From contig NZ_FOIP01000002.1 of NCBI RefSeq assembly GCF_900105215.1, positions 1,736,001 to 1,800,000 of the forward strand: 64,000 nucleotides of DNA. The letters are read 5' to 3'. A model generated the notes under the pieces. That model was not told the origin of the DNA and did not search any database. It worked only from the letters and a program-made list of their open reading frames with translations. This document shows positions 17,477-25,489 of this stretch, piece after piece; the stretch's first letter is position 1; every line of letters begins with the position of its first letter. Source of the stretch: Lacrimispora sphenoides. Lineage in GTDB: Bacteria; Bacillota; Clostridia; Lachnospirales; Lachnospiraceae. Position numbers and translations under genes: made by a program.

Positions 17477-19436
17477 GCTGTTCCTCCATATCCATGTTCT
17501 CGTATATTGTCTGTCCCTGGAGACGTACCAGAGACCGAGCCTCTTCCGTAAGCTCATCAAATTCCGGAATCTGTCCCACCACATTTTCTGTCAGCCAGTT
17601 CATGGTGGTTATTTCTTCCGGAGTAAGATTTTCGTTTTCCCCGCACTGGATTTGTCCGTCCTGAGAATAAATAATTCCTTCAAAGGGCTGAAAGCTTCCA
17701 GCCCGTATGGAATTTCTCAAAAATGTAATCAGCCGGCTGGTTCCGTGTGGCAGATTATGAGAGCAAATGACGTCGATCACATCTGCCGACATCCCCCACC
17801 AGTAATTGATGGCCTGTTTCCCCTTCATTTCCTTCCTGCCGAAATCCCCATGGCATATTATATTAACAATTCTTTCGTAAAACTTTCCCCAATGCCAGAT
17901 AGGAGTCGCCAGATTTTTCAGGCTTCCATCCGGATGCTTCTGGTAAAGTCCGTATTCTCTGGTGGGCGTCTGAGGAGTTATCATGTCATCACCTGAAATA
18001 AAGGCAACGTTCTCTTTTTCCAACTCCGCGTGAGCATCCCGGTCCTTTACCCTTGACCATTCTAAGTACACCTTGGCATAAGGATTGATCATTCTGGCTC
18101 CCAGGGCAAAGGCATTGATATTGGCAATGGTGCCGTAGATCGGATAATCAGCAATATATCCGATCTTCTCAGCCTGGGACATGGAAGCTGCCAAGGCCCC
18201 CATAAGGAATTTCGATTCATACATTCTTCCATAATAGGTGCAGATGGATGAATAAGACATATTAACGGAGCAGTTAAACACCTTTACTTCCGGATGATCG
18301 ATTGCAGCTTTCACACTTAAATTGATCATCTGGGAGGCCGTAGTAAATATTACATTACACCTGGCCCCAATGGCCAGTTCAATGGCATTAGCGATCTCCG
18401 GCTCAGAATCTGCGTTAAAAAATGCAATCGTCTGTATGGCTCCGTTAAAAGCCTGTTCTAAGTACATCCTGCCCAGCTCATGTCCATAAGTCCAGCTGGA
18501 AGTTTCTGCTGTTTTCGCATGGATAAATGCAATTTTTAACATCTCCGGTTCAATGGACTGGAACGGGCGCAGCCAATTAATGAGCTTAAGAGGACTATTA
18601 TCCGATGATTCCTCTATTTCTTCCGGCTGTTCAACCAAAGTGATCTTATTGCCTCTGGAGGCCAGGAGTAGTTCATCCTTAATTCTGATCAAGTCCTTTT
18701 TTATCTGCCCCTCAATCCGGTCTTTTACGATTCGGTATCCGAATAGTTCGACGTAAACAAGAAACGCGTCCGAACATGTCATATCGTAATCATCGCCACC
18801 AAAGGCATGGAATGCTTTGGAAAAACGGTCATAAGCGGATTTGAAGATGATCCTGTCATCCTCGCTCCAAGGCTCTCCCGGATTCTTATTCATGGCCTTT
18901 ATCAGCTTGTCGTAGCTTCCTTCTTTGCTGAACCAGACATCGCAGTTAAAGGAAACCTGGTAAAAATCCAGGAATTCATAATAAAGCCTGTTATCTAAAT
19001 CATCAGTCCTCTTTGGAATCAGGCGGGTGACAGAGGCAGAGATGCTGAAAGCACCTACATATTTTAAGACACTGACCCTTTTATTGCCTTCCTGAACGTA
19101 ATACTGGTTCATAAATTCAAAGACTTGGATGGGATCATGGATCCCCTCTTCAATCTGATGGTCATATAAATATGCCCATTTCGCCCCAAATTCCGATTTC
19201 TCCGACAATAGAGGCATGAAATTACTGGCAAAGGCGCTGGTGCGTCCCTCCGTTTTCGTGCCTACCACCTTTTCAAGAGGAACATCCATGATTCCCAAGT
19301 TCACTTCTGAAACAATATCCGTATAGGACAGGATCTGATCCAAGACCGGCAGATACGGATATTCTCCTTTTGACACGGAAGCCTGATATTGCCTGCGGCC
19401 CCGCTTTAACGCCCCTACGTAATCATATAATGCCAT
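17454..19436 (-). CDS. BMP-type substrate-binding protein fused to ParB-like N-domain, no signal peptide
   Basis: A 660-residue two-part protein. Residues about 35-130 resemble a ParB/sulfiredoxin-type domain: VPLEKVVGTKTEGRTSAFA, then DPIQVFEFMNQYYVQEGNKRVSV. The C-terminal half (from about 295) is a BMP/PBP1-type periplasmic-binding fold, starting LKIAFIHAKTAETSSWTYG and including IGYIADYPIYGTIANINAFALGA. BMP proteins normally are lipoproteins that bind nucleosides, but here there is no signal or lipobox, so it should be cytosolic, perhaps a ligand sensor. The start is set at 19436, nine bases after GGAGG. It is translationally coupled to the metallophosphoesterase. Confidence 0.8.
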   Translation of the reverse strand: MALYDYVGALKRGRRQYQASVSKGEYPYLPVLDQILSYTDIVSEVNLGIMDVPLEKVVGTKTEGRTSAFASNFMPLLSEKSEFGAKWAYLYDHQIEEGIHDPIQVFEFMNQYYVQEGNKRVSVLKYVGAFSISASVTRLIPKRTDDLDNRLYYEFLDFYQVSFNCDVWFSKEGSYDKLIKAMNKNPGEPWSEDDRIIFKSAYDRFSKAFHAFGGDDYDMTCSDAFLVYVELFGYRIVKDRIEGQIKKDLIRIKDELLLASRGNKITLVEQPEEIEESSDNSPLKLINWLRPFQSIEPEMLKIAFIHAKTAETSSWTYGHELGRMYLEQAFNGAIQTIAFFNADSEPEIANAIELAIGARCNVIFTTASQMINLSVKAAIDHPEVKVFNCSVNMSYSSICTYYGRMYESKFLMGALAASMSQAEKIGYIADYPIYGTIANINAFALGARMINPYAKVYLEWSRVKDRDAHAELEKENVAFISGDDMITPQTPTREYGLYQKHPDGSLKNLATPIWHWGKFYERIVNIICHGDFGRKEMKGKQAINYWWGMSADVIDVICSHNLPHGTSRLITFLRNSIRAGSFQPFEGIIYSQDGQIQCGENENLTPEEITTMNWLTENVVGQIPEFDELTEEARSLVRLQGQTIYENMDMEEQREDPGTV

Positions 19437-19522
19437 CCGTTTTCCCTCCAACATTTTCTAAGGTTATTTTAGCATTAAAACAGCTTTCTGTACAGATTAT
19501 TCAGGAGGCTTAAAGCGGCACT

Positions 19523-19990
19523 CTATGAAAGATTTTTCACCTTAAAGTCTCTTTCCAGTTCTCTTTTCTGATCCTTTTTCGCAATGTCATCTCTCTTATC
19601 GTATAGCTTTTTACCTCTGGCAAGGCCGATCTCCACCTTCACCAGGCTTCCTTTAAAATATACCTGCAGAGGGACCAGGGTATAGCCCTTCTGGGCAATC
19701 TTTGCATCCAGCTTTCCGATCTCAGTCCTGTGTAGCAGCAGCTTTCTGACCCTCAGCGGATCTTTGTTAAAGATATTCCCTTTTTCATACGGGCTGATGT
19801 TCATGCCGCAGACATAAACCTCTCCTTTATCAATTCTCACAAAGGATTCCTTGATGCTGCATTTGCCCATGCGGATGGATTTTACTTCTGTTCCGGCAAG
19901 TTCAATGCCTGCCTCGTATTTTTCATCAATAAAATAATCGTGATATGCCTTTTTATTATTAGCAATTAATTTGAAACTCTCTTTCCCCAT
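19523..19990 (-). CDS. smpB: SsrA-binding protein
   Basis: A 155-residue SmpB, the tmRNA partner in ribosome rescue. It has the oligonucleotide-binding barrel with [19 protein letters not shown] (long block), GTEVKSIR, and the basic C-terminal tail [19 protein letters not shown] that enters the mRNA channel. AGGAGG is one base from the first possible ATG at 19996 and seven from the ATG at 19990, so I use the second. It lies 14 bp after rnr on the same strand, the usual secG-rnr-smpB order of Firmicutes. The tmRNA gene itself, often next, was not found here. Confidence 0.95.
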   Translation of the reverse strand: MGKESFKLIANNKKAYHDYFIDEKYEAGIELAGTEVKSIRMGKCSIKESFVRIDKGEVYVCGMNISPYEKGNIFNKDPLRVRKLLLHRTEIGKLDAKIAQKGYTLVPLQVYFKGSLVKVEIGLARGKKLYDKRDDIAKKDQKRELERDFKVKNLS

Positions 19991-20004
19991 TTTCATTCCT
20001 CCTG

Positions 20005-22146
20005 TTATTCCTCTTCTAAACTCTTTGCCGGAATAAAGTCGATGGTACGCAAAAGCTTATCCGTACCCAATACCATGACCCTGATAGGCTGACCTAATTT
20101 AAAGGTTTTCCTTGTCATTTCACCTACCAGCTCATAATGTTCTTCATCAAAATGATAATAATCATCCTGGAGCTGATTCACATGAATCAAGCCTTCCACG
20201 GTGTTGGAAAGCTCCACATAAAGCCCCCAGTTTGTCACACCGGAAATCACTCCGTCAAACTCTTCCCCAATGTGTTTTGACATATACTCACACTTTTTAA
20301 GTTTAATGGTCTCCCGCTCTGCTTCATCGGCTCTACGCTCCATGGCAGAAGACTGGACGGCTACCTGCTGAAGGATCTTATCGTAATGGCTGATTCTCTT
20401 CCCGGCTAAGCCTGACCTTAAGTTCTCCTTAATGATACGATGGATCTGTAAATCCGGATACCTTCTGATCGGAGAGGTAAAGTGGGTGTAATATTTAGCT
20501 GCCAGGCCAAAATGCCCGGTATTTGACACCGTATATTTAGCCTGCTTCATAGAACGCAGGGCCAGACGGCTGATAAGAGCTTCCTCCGGCGTATCCTCCG
20601 CATTAGCAAGCAGCTTTTGGACTTCCTTCGGGTAAACCTCACCATTGTGAAAACGGATGGAATATCCGAAATTATTAATCAAAGTTGCAAGACTCTTCAT
20701 CTTTTCCGGATCCGGGTTATCATGAGTCCGGTAAAGGAAGGGAATCTCCTGCCAGAAATAATCCTCTGCAACCGTCTCATTTGCCATCAGCATAAAGTCT
20801 TCAATGATTTTAGTTGCTGCATTTCTCTCATAGGGCTTGATTTCCAAAGGCTTTCCCCGTTCATCAAGAATCACCTTTGTTTCAGGGAAATCAAAATCAA
20901 TGGAGCCTCTCTTCTTTCTCTTTTCCCGCAGAATATCAGCCAGTTCCTTCATCTGATCAAACATGGAAACAAAGGCTTCGTATTCCTTCATAACCGCCTC
21001 ATCCCGGTCCGTGATAATGGCGTTGACTGCCGTATAGGTCATTCTCCGGTCCACGTTTATGACGGTTTCTGCTATCCTGTGCCCCATTACATTGCCGTTT
21101 TCATCAATGTCCATGATGCAGCTTAAGGCCAGCCGGTCTTCTCCATGATTCAGGGAACAAATTCCATTTGACAGCTTATGGGGCAGCATGGGAATTACCC
21201 GGTCCACAAGATAAACGCTGGTTCCCCTTCTTAATGCTTCCTCATCCAATGGGCTGTTTTCCGTTACGTAATTCGTAACATCAGCGATATGAACGCCTAA
21301 GGTATAGACACCATCTTTTTTTGATAAAGTAATTGCATCGTCAAGATCCTTTGCATCTTCTCCATCAATGGTAACTGTCTGTAAATTTCTCAAATCCAGA
21401 CGGCCCTGCATATCTTTACCGGTTACTTCATCCGTTACTGCTTCCACCTGCTTCATTACGCTGTCCGGGAATTCCTCCGGAAGTCCGTATGCTCTTACAA
21501 TCGAAAGAATATCCGTACCAGGATCATTGACATGGCCAATTATTTCCGTTATCATTCCTTCCGGTTTCCGTTCCGGCCCGCCGAAATCCGTAACCCTAAC
21601 CACCACCTTGTGTCCGGTCACGGCTCCCATGTCCTTGCCCTGAGGAATGAACACATCCTTTGAAATTTTCTGGTTGTCCGGAATAACGAAACCAAAACTC
21701 TTATTTTTCTGATAGAACCCTATGATCTGTTCATTTGCATGGACCAGCACCTTGATCACATGGCCCTCAGCTCTTTTTCCGTTTCCTGGCTTTGATTCGG
21801 CAGATATCAGCACGGTGTCACCGTGAAGTGCTCCGCCTGTCTTGTCTTCCGGTATAAAAATATCCTGATCCAGCCCTTCTACCGCTACAAACCCAAAGCC
21901 CTTGGAGTGTCCGGAAAACACTCCGGCAATGGAGCCGATATCTGGCTTTCCATATTTTCCTTTTTGTGATATACCCATCTTTCCTTCTGCCAAAAGAGTA
22001 TCCAGTACCTCTTTTAAATCTTCCCTCTGATCCTTTGGAATGTCAAAGAGAATGGCTAACTCTTTTAATTTCATAGGTGCATAGGCAGGATCATTTATCA
22101 GCTGGAGAAGCATGGCTTTTCTTTGCGTTAACTGTTCTTCTGTCAT
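20005..22146 (-). CDS. rnr: ribonuclease R
   Basis: A 713-residue 3'-5' exoribonuclease of the RNB family. Order: an N-terminal helix-turn-helix-like region, two cold-shock domains ([10 protein letters not shown] near 80 and [10 protein letters not shown] near 149), the RNB catalytic core with [12 protein letters not shown] (three clustered Asp that bind Mg, about residues 256-267), [11 protein letters not shown], and a C-terminal S1 domain starting [20 protein letters not shown]. It degrades structured RNA and works with SmpB/tmRNA on nonstop mRNA, which matches the adjacent smpB. GAGAGGA precedes the ATG. Confidence 0.95.
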   Translation of the reverse strand: MTEEQLTQRKAMLLQLINDPAYAPMKLKELAILFDIPKDQREDLKEVLDTLLAEGKMGISQKGKYGKPDIGSIAGVFSGHSKGFGFVAVEGLDQDIFIPEDKTGGALHGDTVLISAESKPGNGKRAEGHVIKVLVHANEQIIGFYQKNKSFGFVIPDNQKISKDVFIPQGKDMGAVTGHKVVVRVTDFGGPERKPEGMITEIIGHVNDPGTDILSIVRAYGLPEEFPDSVMKQVEAVTDEVTGKDMQGRLDLRNLQTVTIDGEDAKDLDDAITLSKKDGVYTLGVHIADVTNYVTENSPLDEEALRRGTSVYLVDRVIPMLPHKLSNGICSLNHGEDRLALSCIMDIDENGNVMGHRIAETVINVDRRMTYTAVNAIITDRDEAVMKEYEAFVSMFDQMKELADILREKRKKRGSIDFDFPETKVILDERGKPLEIKPYERNAATKIIEDFMLMANETVAEDYFWQEIPFLYRTHDNPDPEKMKSLATLINNFGYSIRFHNGEVYPKEVQKLLANAEDTPEEALISRLALRSMKQAKYTVSNTGHFGLAAKYYTHFTSPIRRYPDLQIHRIIKENLRSGLAGKRISHYDKILQQVAVQSSAMERRADEAERETIKLKKCEYMSKHIGEEFDGVISGVTNWGLYVELSNTVEGLIHVNQLQDDYYHFDEEHYELVGEMTRKTFKLGQPIRVMVLGTDKLLRTIDFIPAKSLEEE

Positions 22147-22346
22147 TGTCTTCCTCTCTTAATTATCATTTTTATCTATTTTAATTTTTTCTATATTATC
22201 GGAAGTAAGAAGCACTTCCGGTAATCGGATGGACGGGCTGAAAAACGGCCCTTTTATCGAAACTTGCTTTACAAGCTCCAATAAGCCATAATATATTATC
22301 TGCACTTTACCAATAGGTATTACGAAACTTCCCCTTAATGCGAAAA

Positions 22347-22379
22347 AAACACCCTTGTTGCCATATCACAAGAGTGTTT
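22347..22379 (-). terminator. secG terminator
   Basis: AAACACTCTTGT and ACAAGGGTGTTT form a 12-bp stem on the minus strand followed by a run of T. It lies six bases after the secG stop. The next 200 bases up to rnr hold no recognised gene; a GGGC/GCCC hairpin near 22240 is the only structure seen. Confidence 0.85.
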
Positions 22380-22384
22380 AATCT

Positions 22385-22618
22385 TTACAGTATATTCAGA
22401 TTCAGTACCAGCGCCAGAATGAAAAACAGGACTGCACCGTATTTTGTGAATTTCTCCAGTTTTCCTTCCATGGAACGGCCTTTATTTCTGCCCCAGTAGG
22501 TATCAGCCATACCGCCAATAGAACCCAGGCCCTGACTCTTTCCTTCCTGTAAAAGGATTATTGCTGATAAAGCAACACATATGATAACAAATATGATTGA
22601 TAAAATAATCCTGATCAC
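22385..22618 (-). CDS. secG: preprotein translocase subunit SecG
   Basis: A 77-residue protein with two membrane helices (about residues 2-22 and 55-74) and the conserved SecG loop LQEGKSQGLGSIGG followed by a Gly/basic stretch. It is the small SecYEG subunit that helps protein export. The frame could open at a GTG at 22627, but that GTG is part of the AGGAGGTG ribosome site; the GTG at 22618, eight bases after AGGAGG, is the likely start. It has its own promoter and terminator upstream of rnr. Confidence 0.9.
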   Translation of the reverse strand: MIRIILSIIFVIICVALSAIILLQEGKSQGLGSIGGMADTYWGRNKGRSMEGKLEKFTKYGAVLFFILALVLNLNIL

Positions 22619-22649
22619 GTTTCCCACCTCCTATAGTCAAACAAAGGAT

Positions 22650-22678
22650 ATCATACCATAATTTTTCTGAAAATACAA
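22650..22678 (-). promoter_or_regulatory. secG promoter
   Basis: TTGTAT (22678-22673) and TATGAT (22655-22650) on the minus strand with a 17-bp spacer, about 25 bases from the ribosome site. Confidence 0.65.
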
Positions 22679-23025
22679 TATATTTTTATATTTTTATATT
22701 CTATAGGTGATACGCCCCTTGGCAACAATCATGTTTCATCAAGAAGCCCTCCCTGTTTTTTTTGCTTATTATATATAGAAGCTTCTTTATCGTTCACTCA
22801 CCTTTGATAAGCATTTACCTCTTTTCCCTGCAAAATTTATTATAAAATGATTTTCTTCGTATCCATCTATATTATATCATTATTCTTCATCTTTGGCCCT
22901 ATGTTCCAGGTATGTTCTTCCATCATACCATATTCAGGCTTTTTCGGAATTTTCGGAATTTTACATTTCCTTATGCATCACTATGGAATTTTTTTATAGC
23001 AAAAATATAAGGTGCAAAAAATATA
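22679..23025. other. AT-rich intergenic stretch between secG and the MarR gene
   Basis: About 350 bases, rich in A and T, with no supported reading frame on either strand and no clear hairpin terminator. It contains repeated tracts of T but no element I can name. Confidence 0.5.
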
Positions 23026-23094
23026 CAGGTACCTGATAAAATTTTTCTTGACATTTCCATCAGGTACCTATACAATATATTTAAGGTACCTGAT
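23026..23094 (+). promoter_or_regulatory. marR promoter with three GGTACC operator copies
   Basis: A consensus promoter, TTGACA (23048-23053), 17 bp, TACAAT (23071-23076), is threaded by three copies of an 11-base element: AGGTACCTGAT at 23027-23037, its reverse complement at 23059-23069 (inside the spacer), and AGGTACCTGAT again at 23084-23094 (just after the -10). The cores are centred 35 and 22 bp apart. Sites over and around the -10/-35 fit repression, most likely by the MarR protein encoded next. Confidence 0.7.
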
Positions 23095-23122
23095 GAATAT
23101 TCAACTTTAGGAGGTTTTAAAT

Positions 23123-23845
23123 ATGATGGAAGATAACTTTACAGAACTTTACGAAAAATTCTCAAAGCTGCAATGGCTCTTGCAGCGCCACCATTTACAG
23201 AAACATGCAGAACATGGTCCCATGGCGGATCCGACCCGCGGGCAAGGCAGGGTTTTAGCAATGCTCAAAATGCAATCTGAAATCAGCACAAAAGACCTGT
23301 CTTATCTGCTGGGCATTCGGATACAGTCTCTTAACGAGCTTCTTAACAAACTGGAGAAAGGCGGTTATATCACCCGCATCCCTTCGGAAGCCGACAGACG
23401 CGTCATGTTGGTGCAGCTAACAGAAAAAGGGGAAAATGAACAGCAGCCCCGCCCGGATTGCGGAGATATTTTCAGTTGTCTTAACGAGGAGGAACAAATG
23501 GTCTTCGGTGAGTATCTCGACCGCGTGGCTGCGGCACTTGAAGCCCAGCTTGGTGATGATGAAGACGACGAAAGGCTTGAATGGATGCGCTCTGCCCGTG
23601 AAAGACTGGGTGATGAAAGGTTTGACATGATGTTTATGCGCGGGGGCAGGCGTCCTTTTGACCGCAGAGAATGCTTTCATGGCTGCCCAGACAGAAGACC
23701 GAAAGGTGCGCACGGTGCTGGACATTTTGAACCGGGCCACAATGATCCAAGGTTCAACGGACACGGTTCCAATCGCTTTGGCAGACATGGTGACGGCAGG
23801 CATATGCCTCCGCAGCCTGAAGCTCCTCACGATGACGAAGAATAA
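23123..23845 (+). CDS. MarR family regulator with His/Gly-rich C-terminal tail
   Basis: A 240-residue protein. Residues 40-105 form a MarR winged helix: STKDLSYLLGIRIQSLNELLNKLEKGGYITR then the wing DRRVMLVQLTEKG. After a short dimer helix the protein ends in an unusual tail (about 172-240) with eight His among Gly, Arg, Asp and Pro. The tail is typical of neither MarR nor SlyA and could bind metal (inference). AGGAGG lies eight bases before the first ATG. The promoter region has three operator copies, so it is probably autoregulated. No transporter or enzyme follows; a terminator stands right after it. Confidence 0.85.
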   Translation: MMEDNFTELYEKFSKLQWLLQRHHLQKHAEHGPMADPTRGQGRVLAMLKMQSEISTKDLSYLLGIRIQSLNELLNKLEKGGYITRIPSEADRRVMLVQLTEKGENEQQPRPDCGDIFSCLNEEEQMVFGEYLDRVAAALEAQLGDDEDDERLEWMRSARERLGDERFDMMFMRGGRRPFDRRECFHGCPDRRPKGAHGAGHFEPGHNDPRFNGHGSNRFGRHGDGRHMPPQPEAPHDDEE

Positions 23846-23868
23846 GTAACGATATCCTATAATAACAG

Positions 23869-23917
23869 AATTGGCGCTGTCTTTCTGAAAGCCAATTGGC
23901 AGCGCTTTTATTTTTTA
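23869..23917 (+). terminator. terminator of the MarR gene
   Basis: GCGCTG (23874-23879 region) pairs with CAGCGC (23900-23905), followed by a long T run. An alternative stem, AATTGGC with GCCAATT, interleaves with the first, so only one can form at a time. Confidence 0.65.
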
Positions 23918-24053
23918 CGCTTTTTTCAGGCAGAAAGGAGCAATCATGTAAACCATCTCATTCGCACCATCTTTGGGCAAAAAGGCGGGGCTGCCAATGC
24001 TTAAATTTTAAACGGATGCCCCCGGTAATAACTGTACCGGCGATTGGGGAGAG

Positions 24054-24092
24054 AAAAAAGGCAGCGACTGTAAAACCAACCGCTGCCTTTTT
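24054..24092. terminator. bidirectional terminator 3' of the enolase-like gene
   Basis: AAAAAGGCAGCG pairs with CGCTGCCTTTTT around a 14-base loop. T runs on both strands; it serves the minus-strand gene that ends at 24137. Confidence 0.8.
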
Positions 24093-24136
24093 CATGCTGT
24101 ACCAAACACTACTGCTCTTTCTATTCCATTAGCCAG

Positions 24137-25339
24137 TCAAAAAGAATATTCCATGACTGCCCGTCCAAATTTCCTGTAAAAATCTTCAATGCGCAGAAGT
24201 TCATTGTATTTGGCGGTGCATTCTCCCCTGCACGGTGCTCCGTTCTTCACATAATCAGCACCGACAGCTGCTGCCATATCCGCAAGGAAAGACTCTTCCG
24301 TATCCTTTCCATCACTGGCAATGATCACCTTATGTCTGGCTTTTCTTGCCTTCTCTACCATTTCCAATGCCCCGGTTACCGTCCCCGCCTGTTCCATACG
24401 GATGATCGTGGCATTCGCCGCAGCAAAATCATCGGACACCAAAAGCGTACGGTGTTCAAGGAGCTTCATCATTTGCTCTCTTCCCTCCAGGTCTTCTTTC
24501 CAAAGTCCGTTTAGGAACGCACAGATGGGAAAGCCGTCTGCCAACCTCAGATAATAGGCGAGCATATCCTTTTGTGCCCTGTTTATGGAGATTCCACCCT
24601 TCCTGCTTTCCTTTGAAAAACAGTAAGTGCCATCTTCCTTTACGTACAGATGGTCTGCATCAGCATTGATGGCCACCAGCACATCTGTCCCTGGCTTATA
24701 TCCGGTAAGCTTAAAGGAATCCATTAAATAATGCAGTGCTTCTTCTGAGTTTTTCATATCCGGTTCAAAGCCGCCGCCATCTCCTGTGGAAGTGCTAAAG
24801 CCACTTATGGATAAAAGCCTTTTTAATGTCTGGTAAATCTCTACTCCCATGCGGAGTCCTTCCGAATAGGAATTTGCTCCCTGAGGCACAATCATGATCT
24901 CCTGGAAATCAAGACCTTTTTCCCCGCCTCCTCCGCTGATCATGCTCATCATGGGAACCGGCATCACAGGAGCTGAGGTTCCGCCAAGATAACGGTAAAG
25001 CGGCAGATGAAGTCCTGCCCCTGCTGCCCTTGCAGCCGCCATGGATATAGCAAGAACTCCCTGGTTCCCGACTTCTTCTGCCCGGTTCTCCTCTGCTGCC
25101 TTGGAAAGCATTCGATCGATCCTTCCCTGGTCTGATGCATCCTCAAACAATATTGCTTCTGAAAGCCAGCCACTCACAAGTTCTGCCTGTTTCTCTGCTC
25201 TGCTGGTGTCTCCCAGGGAAACCGTCGCTCTTCCATGAGCGCCGTTTTCCAGGATCACTTCAGCTTCCACTCCGGGATACCCCCAGGAATCCCGGACAAT
25301 CCTTCCTGTTATTTCTATAATATCAAGGCTGTTAAACAT
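24137..25339 (-). CDS. enolase-like protein lacking most catalytic residues
   Basis: A 400-residue enolase homolog. Overall order is kept: DSWGYPGVEAEV for the N-terminal SxRGxPTVEVE block, FQEIMIVPQGA (Glu147 kept), and a C-terminal KNGAPCRGECTAKYNELLRIE block (Lys365 kept). Key sites are changed by my alignment: the GDEGG acid is GDGGG (Glu to Gly188), the first metal Asp is Asn225, the second metal Glu is replaced (AFLNGL), Asp303/304 remains, the catalytic Lys is Arg314, and SHRSGETED reads ASDGKDTEE (His lost). It should not make phosphoenolpyruvate; a true eno is expected elsewhere. It lies downstream of pheT behind a terminator. Confidence 0.75.
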   Translation of the reverse strand: MFNSLDIIEITGRIVRDSWGYPGVEAEVILENGAHGRATVSLGDTSRAEKQAELVSGWLSEAILFEDASDQGRIDRMLSKAAEENRAEEVGNQGVLAISMAAARAAGAGLHLPLYRYLGGTSAPVMPVPMMSMISGGGGEKGLDFQEIMIVPQGANSYSEGLRMGVEIYQTLKRLLSISGFSTSTGDGGGFEPDMKNSEEALHYLMDSFKLTGYKPGTDVLVAINADADHLYVKEDGTYCFSKESRKGGISINRAQKDMLAYYLRLADGFPICAFLNGLWKEDLEGREQMMKLLEHRTLLVSDDFAAANATIIRMEQAGTVTGALEMVEKARKARHKVIIASDGKDTEESFLADMAAAVGADYVKNGAPCRGECTAKYNELLRIEDFYRKFGRAVMEYSF

Positions 25340-25419
25340 CCTTTTGACTCCCTGTCCTTTCTTACATTCTTACAGTAAGGATTGACGGAATTTACCACAT
25401 CCATGCAGGTACAGAGAAA

Positions 25420-25458
25420 AAAGATGCCAGGAGGTTTTTCTTTCATCCTGGCATCTTT
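25420..25458 (-). terminator. pheST terminator
   Basis: AAAGATGCCAGGA pairs with TCCTGGCATCTTT; on the minus strand it is followed by TTTTTT and lies about 30 bases after the pheT stop. Confidence 0.88.
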
Positions 25459-25489
25459 CTTTAAAGATTTACTTGTAAAACGGCATTAT

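Noticed and set aside
20617..21126. 169-codon plus-strand frame opposite rnr
   Set aside because: Antisense to the RNB catalytic core, no ribosome site, composition of a shadow frame.
22147..22346. Possible small RNA between rnr and the secG terminator
   Set aside because: A GGGC/GCCC hairpin exists, but there is no promoter and no clear end, so nothing can be supported.
23365..23830. Two long minus-strand frames opposite the MarR gene (87 and 137 codons)
   Set aside because: They are mirror frames of the GC-rich, His/Arg-coding tail, without ribosome sites or domain resemblance.
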